Made by a program: the position numbers and the translations under genes | In this document: piece after piece, positions 18,061 to 27,732 of the stretch | Numbering within the stretch: position 1 is the first letter of the stretch | How the letters are laid out: each line of letters begins with the position of its first letter | Notes under the pieces: generated by a model | Told to the model about the DNA's origin: nothing | Databases searched by the model: none | The model's input: the letters and a program-made list of their open reading frames with translations, nothing else | Source of the DNA: Christiangramia echinicola DSM 19838 | GTDB lineage: Bacteria; Bacteroidota; Bacteroidia; Flavobacteriales; Flavobacteriaceae | DNA: 64,000 bases | Reading direction: 5' to 3' | Assembly: GCF_000423065.1 (NCBI RefSeq) | Contig: NZ_AUHG01000010.1 | Location: forward strand, 310,001 to 374,000

Positions 18061-19350
18061 ATGACAAATTCAATAGCAAAAGATAATACTTCATCTAAAG
18101 CAAACGGAAATACTACCCGCTCCATCATTATCATAGGTGCGTTGTTTTTCATTTTCGGGTTTGTTACCTGGTTAAACTCCCTGTTGATTCCTTACCTGGA
18201 AATTGCCTGTGAGCTAACCAAGTTCCAGTCATTTTTCGTCACTTTCGCCTTTTATATAGCCTATGTCGTGATGGCTCCTTTGTCTACACGTACTCTTACA
18301 AAATTAGGTTTCAAAAAAGGAATGTCTGTAGCCCTGGTAATTATGGCTTTTGGTGCCTTACTCTTTATTCCGGCAGCAATTACAAGAACTTATCTCATAT
18401 TCCTTACCGGGTTATTCATCATGGGAAGCGGACTGGCTATTCTACAAACGGCCTCCAATCCTTATGTGACCATTGTGGGTCCTGCGGAAAGTGCGGCAAA
18501 GCGTATTAGTATCATGGGGATCTGTAATAAACTTGCGGGTGCCATTGCTCCTATATTAATCGGATTCTTTTTGCAATTAGAAAAGGCTGATGCATTACAG
18601 GCTGAAATTTCCAGTTTAACTTCAGCAGAAAGAATAAATGAGCTAAATGAAATGGCTTTAAGGGTAATTCCACCGTATATAGGAATTATAGTGGTATTAC
18701 TACTTTTAGCAATATGGGTTTATAAATCCAGCTTACCAGAAGTAGATACCGATGAAGAAGATGAGAGTCTTTCTTCTACCAACGCTACCAAGAAAAGTGT
18801 ATTTGATTTTCCGCACGTAATATTGGGTGTAATTACCCTGTTTCTATATGTAGGAGTAGAAGTTATTGCTGCCGACAGTATTATAAGTTATGGAGCCTCA
18901 CAGGGAATAGCGCTAACTACCGCTAAATATTTTGCTACCGGGACAATGGTGGCCATGGTAATAGGGTATATCATAGGGATTATCAGCATTCCAAAGCTAA
19001 TTTCACAAGAGAATGCTTTAAGAGTTTCTGCGGTATTAGGGATTCTGTTTTCGATCCTGGCTATTTTCACCGATGGTTATATTTCCCTTGCTTTTATTGC
19101 CCTGCTGGGACTGGCGAATTCCTTGATGTGGCCGGCAATATGGCCTATGGCTCTTGCTGATGTGGGAAGATTCACTAAAGCCGCGTCTTCCTTACTAGTG
19201 ATGGGAATTGCCGGGGGCGCGATAATTCCGCTTGCATATGGTGCTCTGGCTGAAGAGTGGAACCCGCAGCAAGCCTATTGGGTGATGATCCCTTGTTATT
19301 TATTCATACTGTACTTTGCAATTTCTGGATATAAAATTAGAAAATCATGA
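18061..19350 (+). CDS. FHS-family MFS sugar permease, NagP-like
   Basis: A 429-residue inner-membrane transporter with 12 predicted helices. The first helix and loop (FFIFGFVTWLNSLLIPYLEIACEL) and the motif LQTASNPYVTIVGP are hallmarks of the fucose/hexose/GlcNAc proton symporters (FucP, GluP, NagP). Its place between a sugar kinase and murQ points to uptake of GlcNAc and/or MurNAc. It overlaps the creatininase gene by four bases (ATGA), showing translational coupling. Family call is firm; the substrate is inferred from context. Confidence 0.88.
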   Translation: MTNSIAKDNTSSKANGNTTRSIIIIGALFFIFGFVTWLNSLLIPYLEIACELTKFQSFFVTFAFYIAYVVMAPLSTRTLTKLGFKKGMSVALVIMAFGALLFIPAAITRTYLIFLTGLFIMGSGLAILQTASNPYVTIVGPAESAAKRISIMGICNKLAGAIAPILIGFFLQLEKADALQAEISSLTSAERINELNEMALRVIPPYIGIIVVLLLLAIWVYKSSLPEVDTDEEDESLSSTNATKKSVFDFPHVILGVITLFLYVGVEVIAADSIISYGASQGIALTTAKYFATGTMVAMVIGYIIGIISIPKLISQENALRVSAVLGILFSILAIFTDGYISLAFIALLGLANSLMWPAIWPMALADVGRFTKAASSLLVMGIAGGAIIPLAYGALAEEWNPQQAYWVMIPCYLFILYFAISGYKIRKS

Positions 19351-20108
19351 GACCTTATATATTATCGGAAAGTAATTGGAAATCGGTAAAGCAGGAAAAA
19401 ACGGAAGTTGCCGTTTTAACCTGGGGTGCTACTGAAGCTCATAATTATCACTTGCCCTACGGGACCGATAATTATCAAATTGAAGCGATTGCTGCAGAAG
19501 CCGGTAAGATTGCTTCGAAAAAAGGTGCAAAGCTTAAGGTGCTACCAAATATTCCTTTTGGAGTGAATACCGGTCAGGCAGATATTGAACTGGATATGAA
19601 TTTAAATCCAAGTACACAGTTTGCAATACTTTCCGATATTATTGAGGTGTTAAATCGTCAGGGAATTTATAAACTGATTTTATTGAACGGTCACGGCGGT
19701 AACAACTTCAAACCAATTCTAAGGGAATTAGGACTCAAATATCCAAAAATGCTACTGGTCACTTCTAATTTCTTCGACGTAGTGGATAAATCTCAATTTT
19801 TTGAGGAAGAAGGAGATCATGCAGATGAAATGGAAACCAGCCTTGTGATGTATTTGAAACCTGAATTGGTTTCAGATTTAAAGGAAGCGGGAAATGGGAA
19901 AGAAAATAAATCCAGAATCACAGGAATACGAGAAGGCTGGGCCTGGGCAGAAAGACAATGGTCTATGGTTACCGAAGATACCGGGATCGGGAATCCCAGA
20001 AAGGCCACAAAAGAAAAAGGAGAAGGCTTTTTTAAAGCCGTTACCGAAAAACTGGCAAATCTAATTCTGGAGATTTCTGAGGTAGATATAAAAAACAGGT
20101 ACGAATAG
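19347..20108 (+). CDS. Creatininase-family metal-dependent amidohydrolase
   Basis: A 253-residue cytoplasmic protein without a signal peptide. Creatininase-fold metal ligands are recognisable: the Glu-His pair in WGATEAHNYHLPYGTDN with its downstream Asp, the central LNGHGGNN motif, and the late Glu in EGDHADEMETSL. Known members open the cyclic amide of creatinine, hydrolyse formamides or process the mycofactocin precursor. None of these reactions belongs to textbook murein recycling, yet the gene overlaps the permease gene and precedes the hexosaminidase and murQ. A cyclic or N-acyl amino-sugar amide is a plausible substrate, but this is speculation. Confidence 0.82.
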   Translation: MRPYILSESNWKSVKQEKTEVAVLTWGATEAHNYHLPYGTDNYQIEAIAAEAGKIASKKGAKLKVLPNIPFGVNTGQADIELDMNLNPSTQFAILSDIIEVLNRQGIYKLILLNGHGGNNFKPILRELGLKYPKMLLVTSNFFDVVDKSQFFEEEGDHADEMETSLVMYLKPELVSDLKEAGNGKENKSRITGIREGWAWAERQWSMVTEDTGIGNPRKATKEKGEGFFKAVTEKLANLILEISEVDIKNRYE

Positions 20109-20132
20109 TTTCAGGCTTTTTAAACAGTAGAT

Positions 20133-21734
20133 ATGAATTCAAAATTCAACAAATTTCAAGTTTTTTATTTATTGGTTATACTTCTTAATTTCTCATGTTA
20201 TGCAACACAAGCATTGCCTGAAAAAGTGAAAAAAGAAGATATTCCTGCTATTATTCCGGCGCCACAAAATGTTGAATGGGGAACTGGATTTTATAATTTC
20301 CCTGAAAATTTGAAGGTTTGTTATAATACCGAGAGTAAGAATTCAATCCAATGGCTGGAGAAATTGTTGGCCGTTACAAATATTAAATCCGAATTTGACA
20401 ATGGTGATGATTGCGGAAACTGGCAAATTTCGGTTGATCCAGAATTGAAAGAACAATTAGGAGAAGAGGGTTATCAATTAAAGATAAATACTTCCGGAAT
20501 TAGCTTGAAAAGTGCGACAGATGCTGGAATGTTCTACGGAATTCAAACCCTAAGACAGATGTTCCCGGCTGCAATTGAAAACGGAAAAGTTTCTTCTGAT
20601 TTCAAATTGAGAACGGTAGAGATAACCGATAAGCCATTATATTCGTGGAGAGGAAGTATGCTAGATATTGCCAGGAGTTTTCTTTCTAAAGAATATATAA
20701 AGAAACATATCGACAGGATGGCTCTTTATAAAATGAATAGATTACATCTTCATTTAAGTGATGATCAGGGCTGGCGAATCGAGATAAAAGAATATCCAAA
20801 ATTAACCGAAATAGGAGGGAAGAGTACGGTTAAAAATGGGAGAGCCGGTTACTTAACTCAGAAAGAGTATATAGAATTACAGGAATATGCAGCTAAACGA
20901 AATGTCGTTATAGTTCCGGAAATAGATATGCCGGGTCATATTTATGCTGCATTGGTCTCTTACCCTGAACTAAATTGTGAGAATAATAAAAATATTGAGC
21001 CAAAAAGAGCTGAGCCGCCAAATCTTTATGAGGGTTATAAAGTGGGGTGGACAAAATTATGTCTGGAAGATCCCACAACTTATCAATTTGTAGATACTAT
21101 TGTTAAGGAATTGGCTGAAATTACAGTCGGAGACTGGATACATATTGGCGGAGACGAAATAGAAGACCCCTTATACGAAGAATTTATTCAAAAGGCTGAT
21201 TCCATAGTTCGTAAATTCGATAAAACAGCAATTGGTTGGGAAGAAAGCGCTAAGGCAGAATTGAGTGGTGATTTTGTGGTACAGCGGTGGAATGATCAGA
21301 CGCCTATTGGAGAGAACCAGAAGATTATAGATTCTTTCTGTAAGTTTTTCTACCTGGATCACGGAAATGTCACTGACCAGGAAAACACTTATAAATGGTG
21401 CCGTAAAGAAGGCTTAAGTCTTGAAACTGTTTACAGTTATCAAACAGATGATAAACGAGTAATTGGCGTTGAGGCTCCCGTATGGAGCGAGTTGGTAATT
21501 AGTGACGACCGTGCCGATGATCGACTATGGCCAAGGAGTATAGCAGTCGCGGAAATTGGTTGGAGTAAAGCCGAAAATAGAAATTTCCAGGACTTTACTG
21601 GAAGGCTTGCGAGACATGCTTATAGATTAGAAAATCTCGGAATTAAATATTTTAAGAGTCCTGAAGTAAAATGGGAAACGACCAGAGAAAAAGGAATTTT
21701 CTCTGAAAAACTTTCAAAAGAAGAAGATGAGTAA
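20133..21734 (+). CDS. GH20 beta-N-acetylhexosaminidase, exported
   Basis: A 533-residue glycosidase releasing terminal beta-GlcNAc or GalNAc by substrate-assisted catalysis. An export signal with a possible lipid-attachment Cys22 (LLNFSC) precedes a GH20b-like domain (about 35-160) and the catalytic barrel (about 165-510). The family motifs LHLSDDQGWRIEI, VPEIDMPGH and HIGGDE are present, giving the catalytic pair Asp341-Glu342. It is shorter than many Bacteroidota GH20 enzymes, lacking C-terminal accessory modules. It overlaps murQ by eight bases. The pairing suggests GlcNAc release from murein saccharides, though chitin oligomers could also be substrates. Confidence 0.92.
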   Translation: MNSKFNKFQVFYLLVILLNFSCYATQALPEKVKKEDIPAIIPAPQNVEWGTGFYNFPENLKVCYNTESKNSIQWLEKLLAVTNIKSEFDNGDDCGNWQISVDPELKEQLGEEGYQLKINTSGISLKSATDAGMFYGIQTLRQMFPAAIENGKVSSDFKLRTVEITDKPLYSWRGSMLDIARSFLSKEYIKKHIDRMALYKMNRLHLHLSDDQGWRIEIKEYPKLTEIGGKSTVKNGRAGYLTQKEYIELQEYAAKRNVVIVPEIDMPGHIYAALVSYPELNCENNKNIEPKRAEPPNLYEGYKVGWTKLCLEDPTTYQFVDTIVKELAEITVGDWIHIGGDEIEDPLYEEFIQKADSIVRKFDKTAIGWEESAKAELSGDFVVQRWNDQTPIGENQKIIDSFCKFFYLDHGNVTDQENTYKWCRKEGLSLETVYSYQTDDKRVIGVEAPVWSELVISDDRADDRLWPRSIAVAEIGWSKAENRNFQDFTGRLARHAYRLENLGIKYFKSPEVKWETTREKGIFSEKLSKEEDE

Positions 21735-22533
21735 ACAAAATCCGGATACCGAAAAAGTTTCCAATTATAATCATCTGGAAAAGATGAATACCCTGGAATT
21801 ACTTTCGAATATTAATAAGGAAGATCAAACGATCGCAGGAAATGTCAAAAAGCAGATCACTTATATTGAAAAACTTGTGGATATCATCGTGCCTAAAATC
21901 AGGGCCGGTGGAAGATTATTCTATATAGGAGCTGGAACCAGCGGAAGGCTGGGTGTCCTTGATGCTTCCGAATGTCCTCCTACTTTCGGGGTTAGCCCGG
22001 GGATCGTTATTGGGCTTATAGCAGGGGGAGATAAAGCCCTTAGGGATGCCGTGGAGAATGCTGAAGATGATACAGATCAGGCCTGGAAGGATCTCCAGGA
22101 ATACAATATCTCTGAAAAGGATGTAGTGATTGGGATTGCAGCTTCAGGAACTACTCCTTATGTTATTGGGGGGATCAAGGATAGTCGTAAAAATGGAATT
22201 GCGACAGGTTGCATTACCTGTAGCTCAGGAAGTCCTCTTGCTAATGCTTCAGAATATCCCATTGAAGTAGTTACCGGTCCTGAATTCGTTACGGGAAGCA
22301 CCAGGATGAAAGCAGGAACCGCTCAGAAACTTGTTTTAAATATGATCTCCACTGCGGTAATGATAAAGCTGGGAAGGGTGAAAGGAAATAAGATGGTAGA
22401 TATGCAGCTTTCTAACGTTAAACTTGTTGGTCGTGGAATTAGAATGATTATGGAAGAACTGGGAGTCTCCGAAAAAGAAGCAGAAAAGCTTTTAAAAGAG
22501 CACGGTAGTGTACGAAAGGCTATTAATAAATAA
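21727..22533 (+). CDS. murQ: N-acetylmuramic acid 6-phosphate etherase
   Basis: Cleaves the D-lactyl ether of MurNAc-6-phosphate, giving GlcNAc-6-phosphate and D-lactate; the defining enzyme of MurNAc catabolism. The SIS domain (about 45-215) carries IGAGTSGRLGVLDASECPPT, with the catalytic Glu82 equivalent to Glu83 of E. coli MurQ, and the second acid region AVENAEDD around Glu113. FVTGSTRMKAGTAQK completes the signature. Slightly shorter (268 residues) than the roughly 300 of enterobacterial MurQ. Its start lies inside the GH20 gene, so translation is coupled. An AT-rich 158-base gap follows before susC. Confidence 0.96.
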   Translation: MSKQNPDTEKVSNYNHLEKMNTLELLSNINKEDQTIAGNVKKQITYIEKLVDIIVPKIRAGGRLFYIGAGTSGRLGVLDASECPPTFGVSPGIVIGLIAGGDKALRDAVENAEDDTDQAWKDLQEYNISEKDVVIGIAASGTTPYVIGGIKDSRKNGIATGCITCSSGSPLANASEYPIEVVTGPEFVTGSTRMKAGTAQKLVLNMISTAVMIKLGRVKGNKMVDMQLSNVKLVGRGIRMIMEELGVSEKEAEKLLKEHGSVRKAINK

Positions 22534-22682
22534 TAAAAATTTAAATAGTTAATTAAAAAATTTAATTAAGTATAATCTATTTAAAAAAAAACAACTAAAT
22601 CTTTTTTAGTTTTCCATTAAATTATATATTTAACAATAATTTAAATTATATTTTTAATTTGTTGTAAATATTCATTAATGAA
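22533..22682 (+). promoter_or_regulatory. AT-rich spacer before susC with motif copy and palindrome
   Basis: The spacer opens with ATAAAAATTTAAATAG (22533-22548), related to the shared motif at 17038 and 41053, and ends with the perfect palindrome TTCATTAATGAA (22671-22682) nine bases before the susC ATG. A TAATTTG promoter-like box lies at about 22655-22661. No hairpin with a clean T tract separates murQ from susC. Confidence 0.3.
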
Positions 22683-22691
22683 AAGCTAACT

Positions 22692-25600
22692 ATGGGAAAA
22701 AATCACAAAATTTTTGTTCTTCTATTTTCTCTGTTTTCTGTAAGTCTTTGGGCACAGCAAAAACAAATTTCAGGAGATGTATTCGATGAGGACGGAATGC
22801 CGCTTCCAGGGGTGACCGTTCAGGTCGAAAATACCGCAAAAGGAACAGTAACCGATTTTGATGGCCATTTTGAACTCTCTGTACCAGACAAAAAGAATGT
22901 TGTTATCGTATTATCTTCGCTAGGTTTCGAAAAACAAAAGGTAACAGTTGGAGATCAAACACAATTTAATATTACTCTTAAAACAGATGCAGAAAGTCTG
23001 GATGAAGTTGTAGTAGTTGGGTATGGTAACCAGAAAAGAAGTGATCTTACCGGTGCTGTTGCCACAGTAGATACAGATGTTCTTGAATCCAGACCTATTA
23101 CCGATGTTGGTAGAGGTTTACAGGGAACTACTCCCGGGCTAACCATTGGTTCTTCCAGTGGTCAGATTGGTCAAGATCCATCTATTAAATTAAGGGGGTC
23201 TGTGGGAACCCTTGGAACAGGTGGAGGTGCAGAACCTTTGATCCTGGTAGATAACGTGGAGGTTCCTAGCTTACAGTCTATAAACCCTCAGGACATTGAG
23301 AGTATTTCTGTCTTAAAAGATGCTGCCTCTACTTCTATTTATGGAGCTCGTGGTGCATGGGGTGTGATCCTTATCACTACCAAGAATGGAAAAAGAGGAA
23401 TGGCTCCTACAGTTAATTATTCCAATAACTTTGCATGGGCAACACCTACTAACACTCCTAAAGTTGCTCCGGCGGCAGAAGGAGCTGAAATGGCCTTTGC
23501 GGCTGTTAACCGAAGAATTCCTTCTTTAGATGCTTTCGGAATTGTGGGAATGTATATAGACCAGACCGCTATAGATAAAATGTATGAGTGGGAAGAATTA
23601 TACGGAGGCCAGGATCTGGGAATGGAAATGGTTGAAGGACGTGACTACGAAATTAGAGATGGAAGATTGTTTTTCTACCGTCCATGGGATCCCAGGGAAC
23701 TTTTCATTAAGGAATGGGCACCACAGCAAAAACATGATCTTTCAGTTTCAGGAGGAAGTGAAAACACTAATTATTACCTAGGTTTAGGATACTTAAATCA
23801 GGGTGGTGTTTATAAAGCTAATCCAGATGAATATGAAAGATATAACTTAAACTTAAGTGTAAATACGAACATCACTGATTGGTTAGAGGTTCGTGCTAAA
23901 GTTTTAAATACCAATTCAATTACTACCGAACCATTCAAATTTGGTTCTAATACCTATGATGCCTGGTATTATACCACACGTTGGCCAGCCCAGTATCCTT
24001 ACGGGACTGTAGATGGCAAACCTTTCAGAAATCATATTTCTGAAGTTGAACAGGCAAAAATGAATGAGAATACTTATTCTTTATCAAGGGTGAATCTTGG
24101 AACTACTATTAGTCCATTAGAAAATCTTGATATTAACTTCGATTATACTCACGATAGAGTAGAGGAGCATGAACACCAGACGGGCGGGACTTTATACGCT
24201 TATAACTTCTGGGCTCAGGGCCCTGATTTTTCTTATGTGCCTTACTCAAGTGCTGCTTACGATCGAGTTCAGTATAATTCTGAATGGAGTAGAAGGAATA
24301 CCGCCAAACTTTTCGGAATTTATGATAAGGAATTTGGAGATCACAAATTTAAGTTGACTCTGGGAGGAGATATGGAAGAATATGAAGAATGGTTCCATTA
24401 TTCTCAAAGAAGAAATCTACTGAATCCTGATCAGGGAGAATTAGCACTGGCAACCGGAGATCAATTCGTAGGTGGTGATCGTAATAAATGGTCTACACTT
24501 GGAGCATTTGGACGTCTTAACTATTCTTACAAGGATAAATTCCTATTAGAGGCTAATGGACGTTATGATGGCTCTTCTAGATTATCTGCCGATGAAAAAT
24601 GGGCTTTCTTCCCATCTTTTTCTGCTGGTTATGTAATGAGTGAAGAAGATTTTATGGAGCCATTAGATCCAACTTTGTCATTCTTGAAGTTTAGAGTTTC
24701 TTATGGTTCTATTGGAAACCAGAACTCATATTTATCTAATATATACCGTGTAATGTCTTCTTATGGATCTAACTGGGTAATAGATGGAAATGAGCAGGTG
24801 GCAGTTGGAACTCCAGGCGCAATTCCTTCTTCTTTAACCTGGGAAACTGTAACCACTCTGGATTTTGGTCTTGATGCAAGATTTTTTAGCGATAAATTAG
24901 GATTAACGTTTGACTGGTATGAAAGAACAGTAAGTGATATGCATAGTGCAGGGGTAACCCTTCCTAGCTCTTACGGAACTTCATCTCCAATACGTAATTA
25001 CGGAGAGCTGCAAACAAGAGGTTGGGAATTGGCTATAGATTTTAGCCATCAGTTTGAAAATGGTCTTAGCATTAATGCTTTGGCTACCCTGACAGATTAT
25101 AAAGAAAGAATTACCAAATACGCCAATACTACGCAAGGGATAAATTCTTATTACGAGGGAAAAGTTCTTGGAGAGATCTGGGGATTTGAAACAGACAGGT
25201 TCTTTACTGAAGATGATTTTGATGCTGAAGGGAATTATGCAGATGGAGTTCCTTCTCAGGATATTTTCGAAACCAACGGATGGTTCCAGTACGGTCCTGG
25301 AGATATAAAGTATAAGGATCTTGATGGAGATGGTGAGATCAATTACGGTTCAAGAACTGTAGACGATCATGGTGATATGAAAAGGATAGGAAATACAACT
25401 CCTAGATACCAGTATGGATTACAACTAGGAGCAAACTGGTTAGGATTCGATTTAAGCATGTTTATGCAGGGTGTTGGGAAACGTGATTTCTGGGCTAGTG
25501 GCCCGGTGTTTATTCCTGGATACAGATATGCTGAAGGTTGGTATGAGCACCAATTAGATTACTGGACTCCAGAAAATACAGATGCTTACTACCCGAGGCC

Positions 25601-25913
25601 AAACGATCAGCAGCAGTCTAACAACGCGATGAACTTCCTGCCTCAAACCAAGTATTTATTAGACATGTCTTATTTAAGAATGAAGAATATTACTTTTGGT
25701 TATACCCTACCATCTTCATTAACTGAAAAAGTGAACGTGGATAAGTTTAGAGTATACTTTAGCGGTGAAAACCTGTTTGAATTCAGTAATATTCAAATTC
25801 CGGTAGATCCAGAAGTAGATTATACTGCAGCTGGTTTAAATGATCCTATAACCTTTGGACGAGTATATCCTTTCAGAAGATCTTATTCGTTCGGTGTACA
25901 GATTACCTTATAA
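22692..25913 (+). CDS. susC: SusC/RagA-family TonB-dependent outer-membrane receptor
   Basis: A 1073-residue outer-membrane transporter. A signal peptide ending at SLWAQ is followed by a carboxypeptidase-regulatory-like beta domain (about 25-105), the linker DEVVVVGYGNQKRSDLTGAV, the plug (about 110-230, with the conserved LRGSVGTLG and ISVLKDAASTSIYGARGAWGVI stretch) and a 22-strand-type barrel. With the adjacent SusD it forms a pedal-bin uptake unit driven by TonB. In this setting the cargo is probably murein fragments or muropeptides too large for porins. Start is the ATG at 22692; susD follows after 18 bases. Confidence 0.95.
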   Translation: MGKNHKIFVLLFSLFSVSLWAQQKQISGDVFDEDGMPLPGVTVQVENTAKGTVTDFDGHFELSVPDKKNVVIVLSSLGFEKQKVTVGDQTQFNITLKTDAESLDEVVVVGYGNQKRSDLTGAVATVDTDVLESRPITDVGRGLQGTTPGLTIGSSSGQIGQDPSIKLRGSVGTLGTGGGAEPLILVDNVEVPSLQSINPQDIESISVLKDAASTSIYGARGAWGVILITTKNGKRGMAPTVNYSNNFAWATPTNTPKVAPAAEGAEMAFAAVNRRIPSLDAFGIVGMYIDQTAIDKMYEWEELYGGQDLGMEMVEGRDYEIRDGRLFFYRPWDPRELFIKEWAPQQKHDLSVSGGSENTNYYLGLGYLNQGGVYKANPDEYERYNLNLSVNTNITDWLEVRAKVLNTNSITTEPFKFGSNTYDAWYYTTRWPAQYPYGTVDGKPFRNHISEVEQAKMNENTYSLSRVNLGTTISPLENLDINFDYTHDRVEEHEHQTGGTLYAYNFWAQGPDFSYVPYSSAAYDRVQYNSEWSRRNTAKLFGIYDKEFGDHKFKLTLGGDMEEYEEWFHYSQRRNLLNPDQGELALATGDQFVGGDRNKWSTLGAFGRLNYSYKDKFLLEANGRYDGSSRLSADEKWAFFPSFSAGYVMSEEDFMEPLDPTLSFLKFRVSYGSIGNQNSYLSNIYRVMSSYGSNWVIDGNEQVAVGTPGAIPSSLTWETVTTLDFGLDARFFSDKLGLTFDWYERTVSDMHSAGVTLPSSYGTSSPIRNYGELQTRGWELAIDFSHQFENGLSINALATLTDYKERITKYANTTQGINSYYEGKVLGEIWGFETDRFFTEDDFDAEGNYADGVPSQDIFETNGWFQYGPGDIKYKDLDGDGEINYGSRTVDDHGDMKRIGNTTPRYQYGLQLGANWLGFDLSMFMQGVGKRDFWASGPVFIPGYRYAEGWYEHQLDYWTPENTDAYYPRPNDQQQSNNAMNFLPQTKYLLDMSYLRMKNITFGYTLPSSLTEKVNVDKFRVYFSGENLFEFSNIQIPVDPEVDYTAAGLNDPITFGRVYPFRRSYSFGVQITL

Positions 25914-25931
25914 TTAAAAACTTCTTAAATA

Positions 25932-27644
25932 ATGAAAATATTAAATAAAATAGCAGCTTTATTCATATTATCACTCATTATTGTGAGTTGTAATGATGAT
26001 TTTCTGGATGTTCCGCCACAGGATCAGCTGGTAGATGAAACATACTGGACCAGTGAAGGCAATGTTAAGACTTTCGCTTATGGTTTCTATTCGGCATACT
26101 TTACAGGATATGGTTCAGGATATAGCTGGGGAGATTATTTCTCAGGTCAATCCTTAAATGATGATTTTGCACCAACCAATCCGCCGAGATTTACCCAACA
26201 GGTGCCTACTTCTGGTGGGGGATGGACCTTCGCCTGGGTTAGAAAGGCTAATATCTTTATAGATCGTGTAGCTACGGTGCCTATGGAAGAGGAAGCTATT
26301 AATCATTGGACCGGGATTGGTAGGTTCTTCAGAGCTCTTGAATATCATGACCTGGTAAAAAGATTCGGTGATGTACCTTATTACGATCAGGAACTATCTG
26401 AAGACGATACAGAGTTGTTGTATAAAAAACGTGACGACAGGACTTTTGTAATGGACCAGGTACTGGAGGATTTCTATTTCGCTGCAGAAAATGTAAGATC
26501 TGGAGTAGAAAATGAAGGCCAGGAAGTAGATAGAAGTGTTGTACTTGGATTTATGTCTAGAGTTTTCCTTTATGAAGGAACCTGGCAGAAATATCATGAG
26601 AATAATTCTGAAAAAGCCAGAGAATATTTAGAGGCGGCAAAATGGGCTGCTGAGCAGGTGATCAATTCAGGAGAATTTTCATTAGGTAATTACAGAGAGG
26701 TATTTAATTCGTTAAGCCTTTCTGGAAACCCTGAAGTTCTTCTTTACAGAGAATATGAAGCGGGAATTCTTACCCACGCTTTAAATTCCTATAATAACAA
26801 GGAACCACAAACAGGAGTGTCTAAAGATGCCGTTGAAGCGTATCTTGCTGATGACGGACTTCCAATCGCAATTTCTTCAGAATATCAGGGAGATAAGGGA
26901 ATTGAGAATGTAATGACTAACCGCGATCCTAGGATCTATGAAACATTGGTTTCAGATGAATTAAGGATCAACGGGATAGATTCAGATTATTCAACTACCG
27001 GTTATGCCACGCATAAATTCCTGAATGAAGATATCGCAGAAGATCCAGAAGGAAGTTCTAATCTTAACCCTACAGATGCTCCTATTATTCGTTACGGTGA
27101 AGTGCTGGTAAATTATGCTGAAGCTGCTGCTGAATTAGCCACAGTGGGAGGACCTGAATTAACTCAGATGGATCTTGATATGTCTATAAATGTTCTAAGG
27201 GACAGGCCAGGAATTAATTTACCTCATCTTGAAATCATGGGTGGCGAGCCAGCTGTGAACGGGATGGTATATGACGATCCAGAAAGAGATCCTGAAGTAC
27301 CTGCGATTATCTGGGAAATTAGAAGAGAGCGCAGAATAGAACTTATGATGGAAGGTTTTAGACTTGATGATCTTAATAGATGGGAAAAGTATGAGTATAC
27401 CGATATGATTCAATATCCAGAGATCAATAGAGGTGCATGGATAGTAAAAGCAGATTATCCAGATGCAGATCTAAGCAACCTTACTTTAACTGAAGGAGAG
27501 CAAGGATATATTATTCCTGCTTCGGCACAGGAGTCTTTAAGAACTTTTGATGATCCAAGAGTTTATCTTCAACCCATTCCACTAGATCAAATAACCCTGT
27601 ACAGAGACCAGGGTGTGGAATTGGATCAAAACCCGGGATGGTAA
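25932..27644 (+). CDS. susD: SusD/RagB-family outer-membrane lipoprotein
   Basis: The substrate-binding lid of the SusC transporter, located on the cell surface. The lipobox gives Cys20 (LSLIIVSC), followed by NDDFLDVPPQDQLVDETYW, a textbook SusD N-terminus. TPR-like helices fill the first half and the C-terminal RagB/SusD segment (IWEIRRERRIELMMEGFRLDDLNRW) is intact. At 570 residues it has normal size. Ligand specificity cannot be read. A strong terminator 20 bases after the stop ends the susCD transcript. Confidence 0.95.
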   Translation: MKILNKIAALFILSLIIVSCNDDFLDVPPQDQLVDETYWTSEGNVKTFAYGFYSAYFTGYGSGYSWGDYFSGQSLNDDFAPTNPPRFTQQVPTSGGGWTFAWVRKANIFIDRVATVPMEEEAINHWTGIGRFFRALEYHDLVKRFGDVPYYDQELSEDDTELLYKKRDDRTFVMDQVLEDFYFAAENVRSGVENEGQEVDRSVVLGFMSRVFLYEGTWQKYHENNSEKAREYLEAAKWAAEQVINSGEFSLGNYREVFNSLSLSGNPEVLLYREYEAGILTHALNSYNNKEPQTGVSKDAVEAYLADDGLPIAISSEYQGDKGIENVMTNRDPRIYETLVSDELRINGIDSDYSTTGYATHKFLNEDIAEDPEGSSNLNPTDAPIIRYGEVLVNYAEAAAELATVGGPELTQMDLDMSINVLRDRPGINLPHLEIMGGEPAVNGMVYDDPERDPEVPAIIWEIRRERRIELMMEGFRLDDLNRWEKYEYTDMIQYPEINRGAWIVKADYPDADLSNLTLTEGEQGYIIPASAQESLRTFDDPRVYLQPIPLDQITLYRDQGVELDQNPGW

Positions 27645-27663
27645 TATTATCTCCGAATTAGTC

Positions 27664-27702
27664 AAAGGTCCTTTGGAATTTAATCTAAAGGACCTTTCTT
27701 TG
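27664..27702 (+). terminator. Intrinsic terminator after susD
   Basis: AAAGGTCCTTT at 27664-27674 pairs perfectly with AAAGGACCTTT at 27687-27697 across a 12-base loop and is followed by CTTTG. It separates susCD from the GHL10 hydrolase gene, allowing higher susCD expression. Confidence 0.8.
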
Positions 27703-27732
27703 AATATAAAAGTTTTATTTCCAGACTAACTA

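Noticed and set aside
22692-27644. Ordinary polysaccharide utilisation locus for a plant or algal glycan
   Set aside because: Apart from GH20 and GH3, which both fit amino-sugar substrates, no plant or algal polysaccharide hydrolase, sulfatase, HTCS or ECF-sigma/anti-sigma pair is present; every flanking enzyme family is linked to amino sugars or murein.
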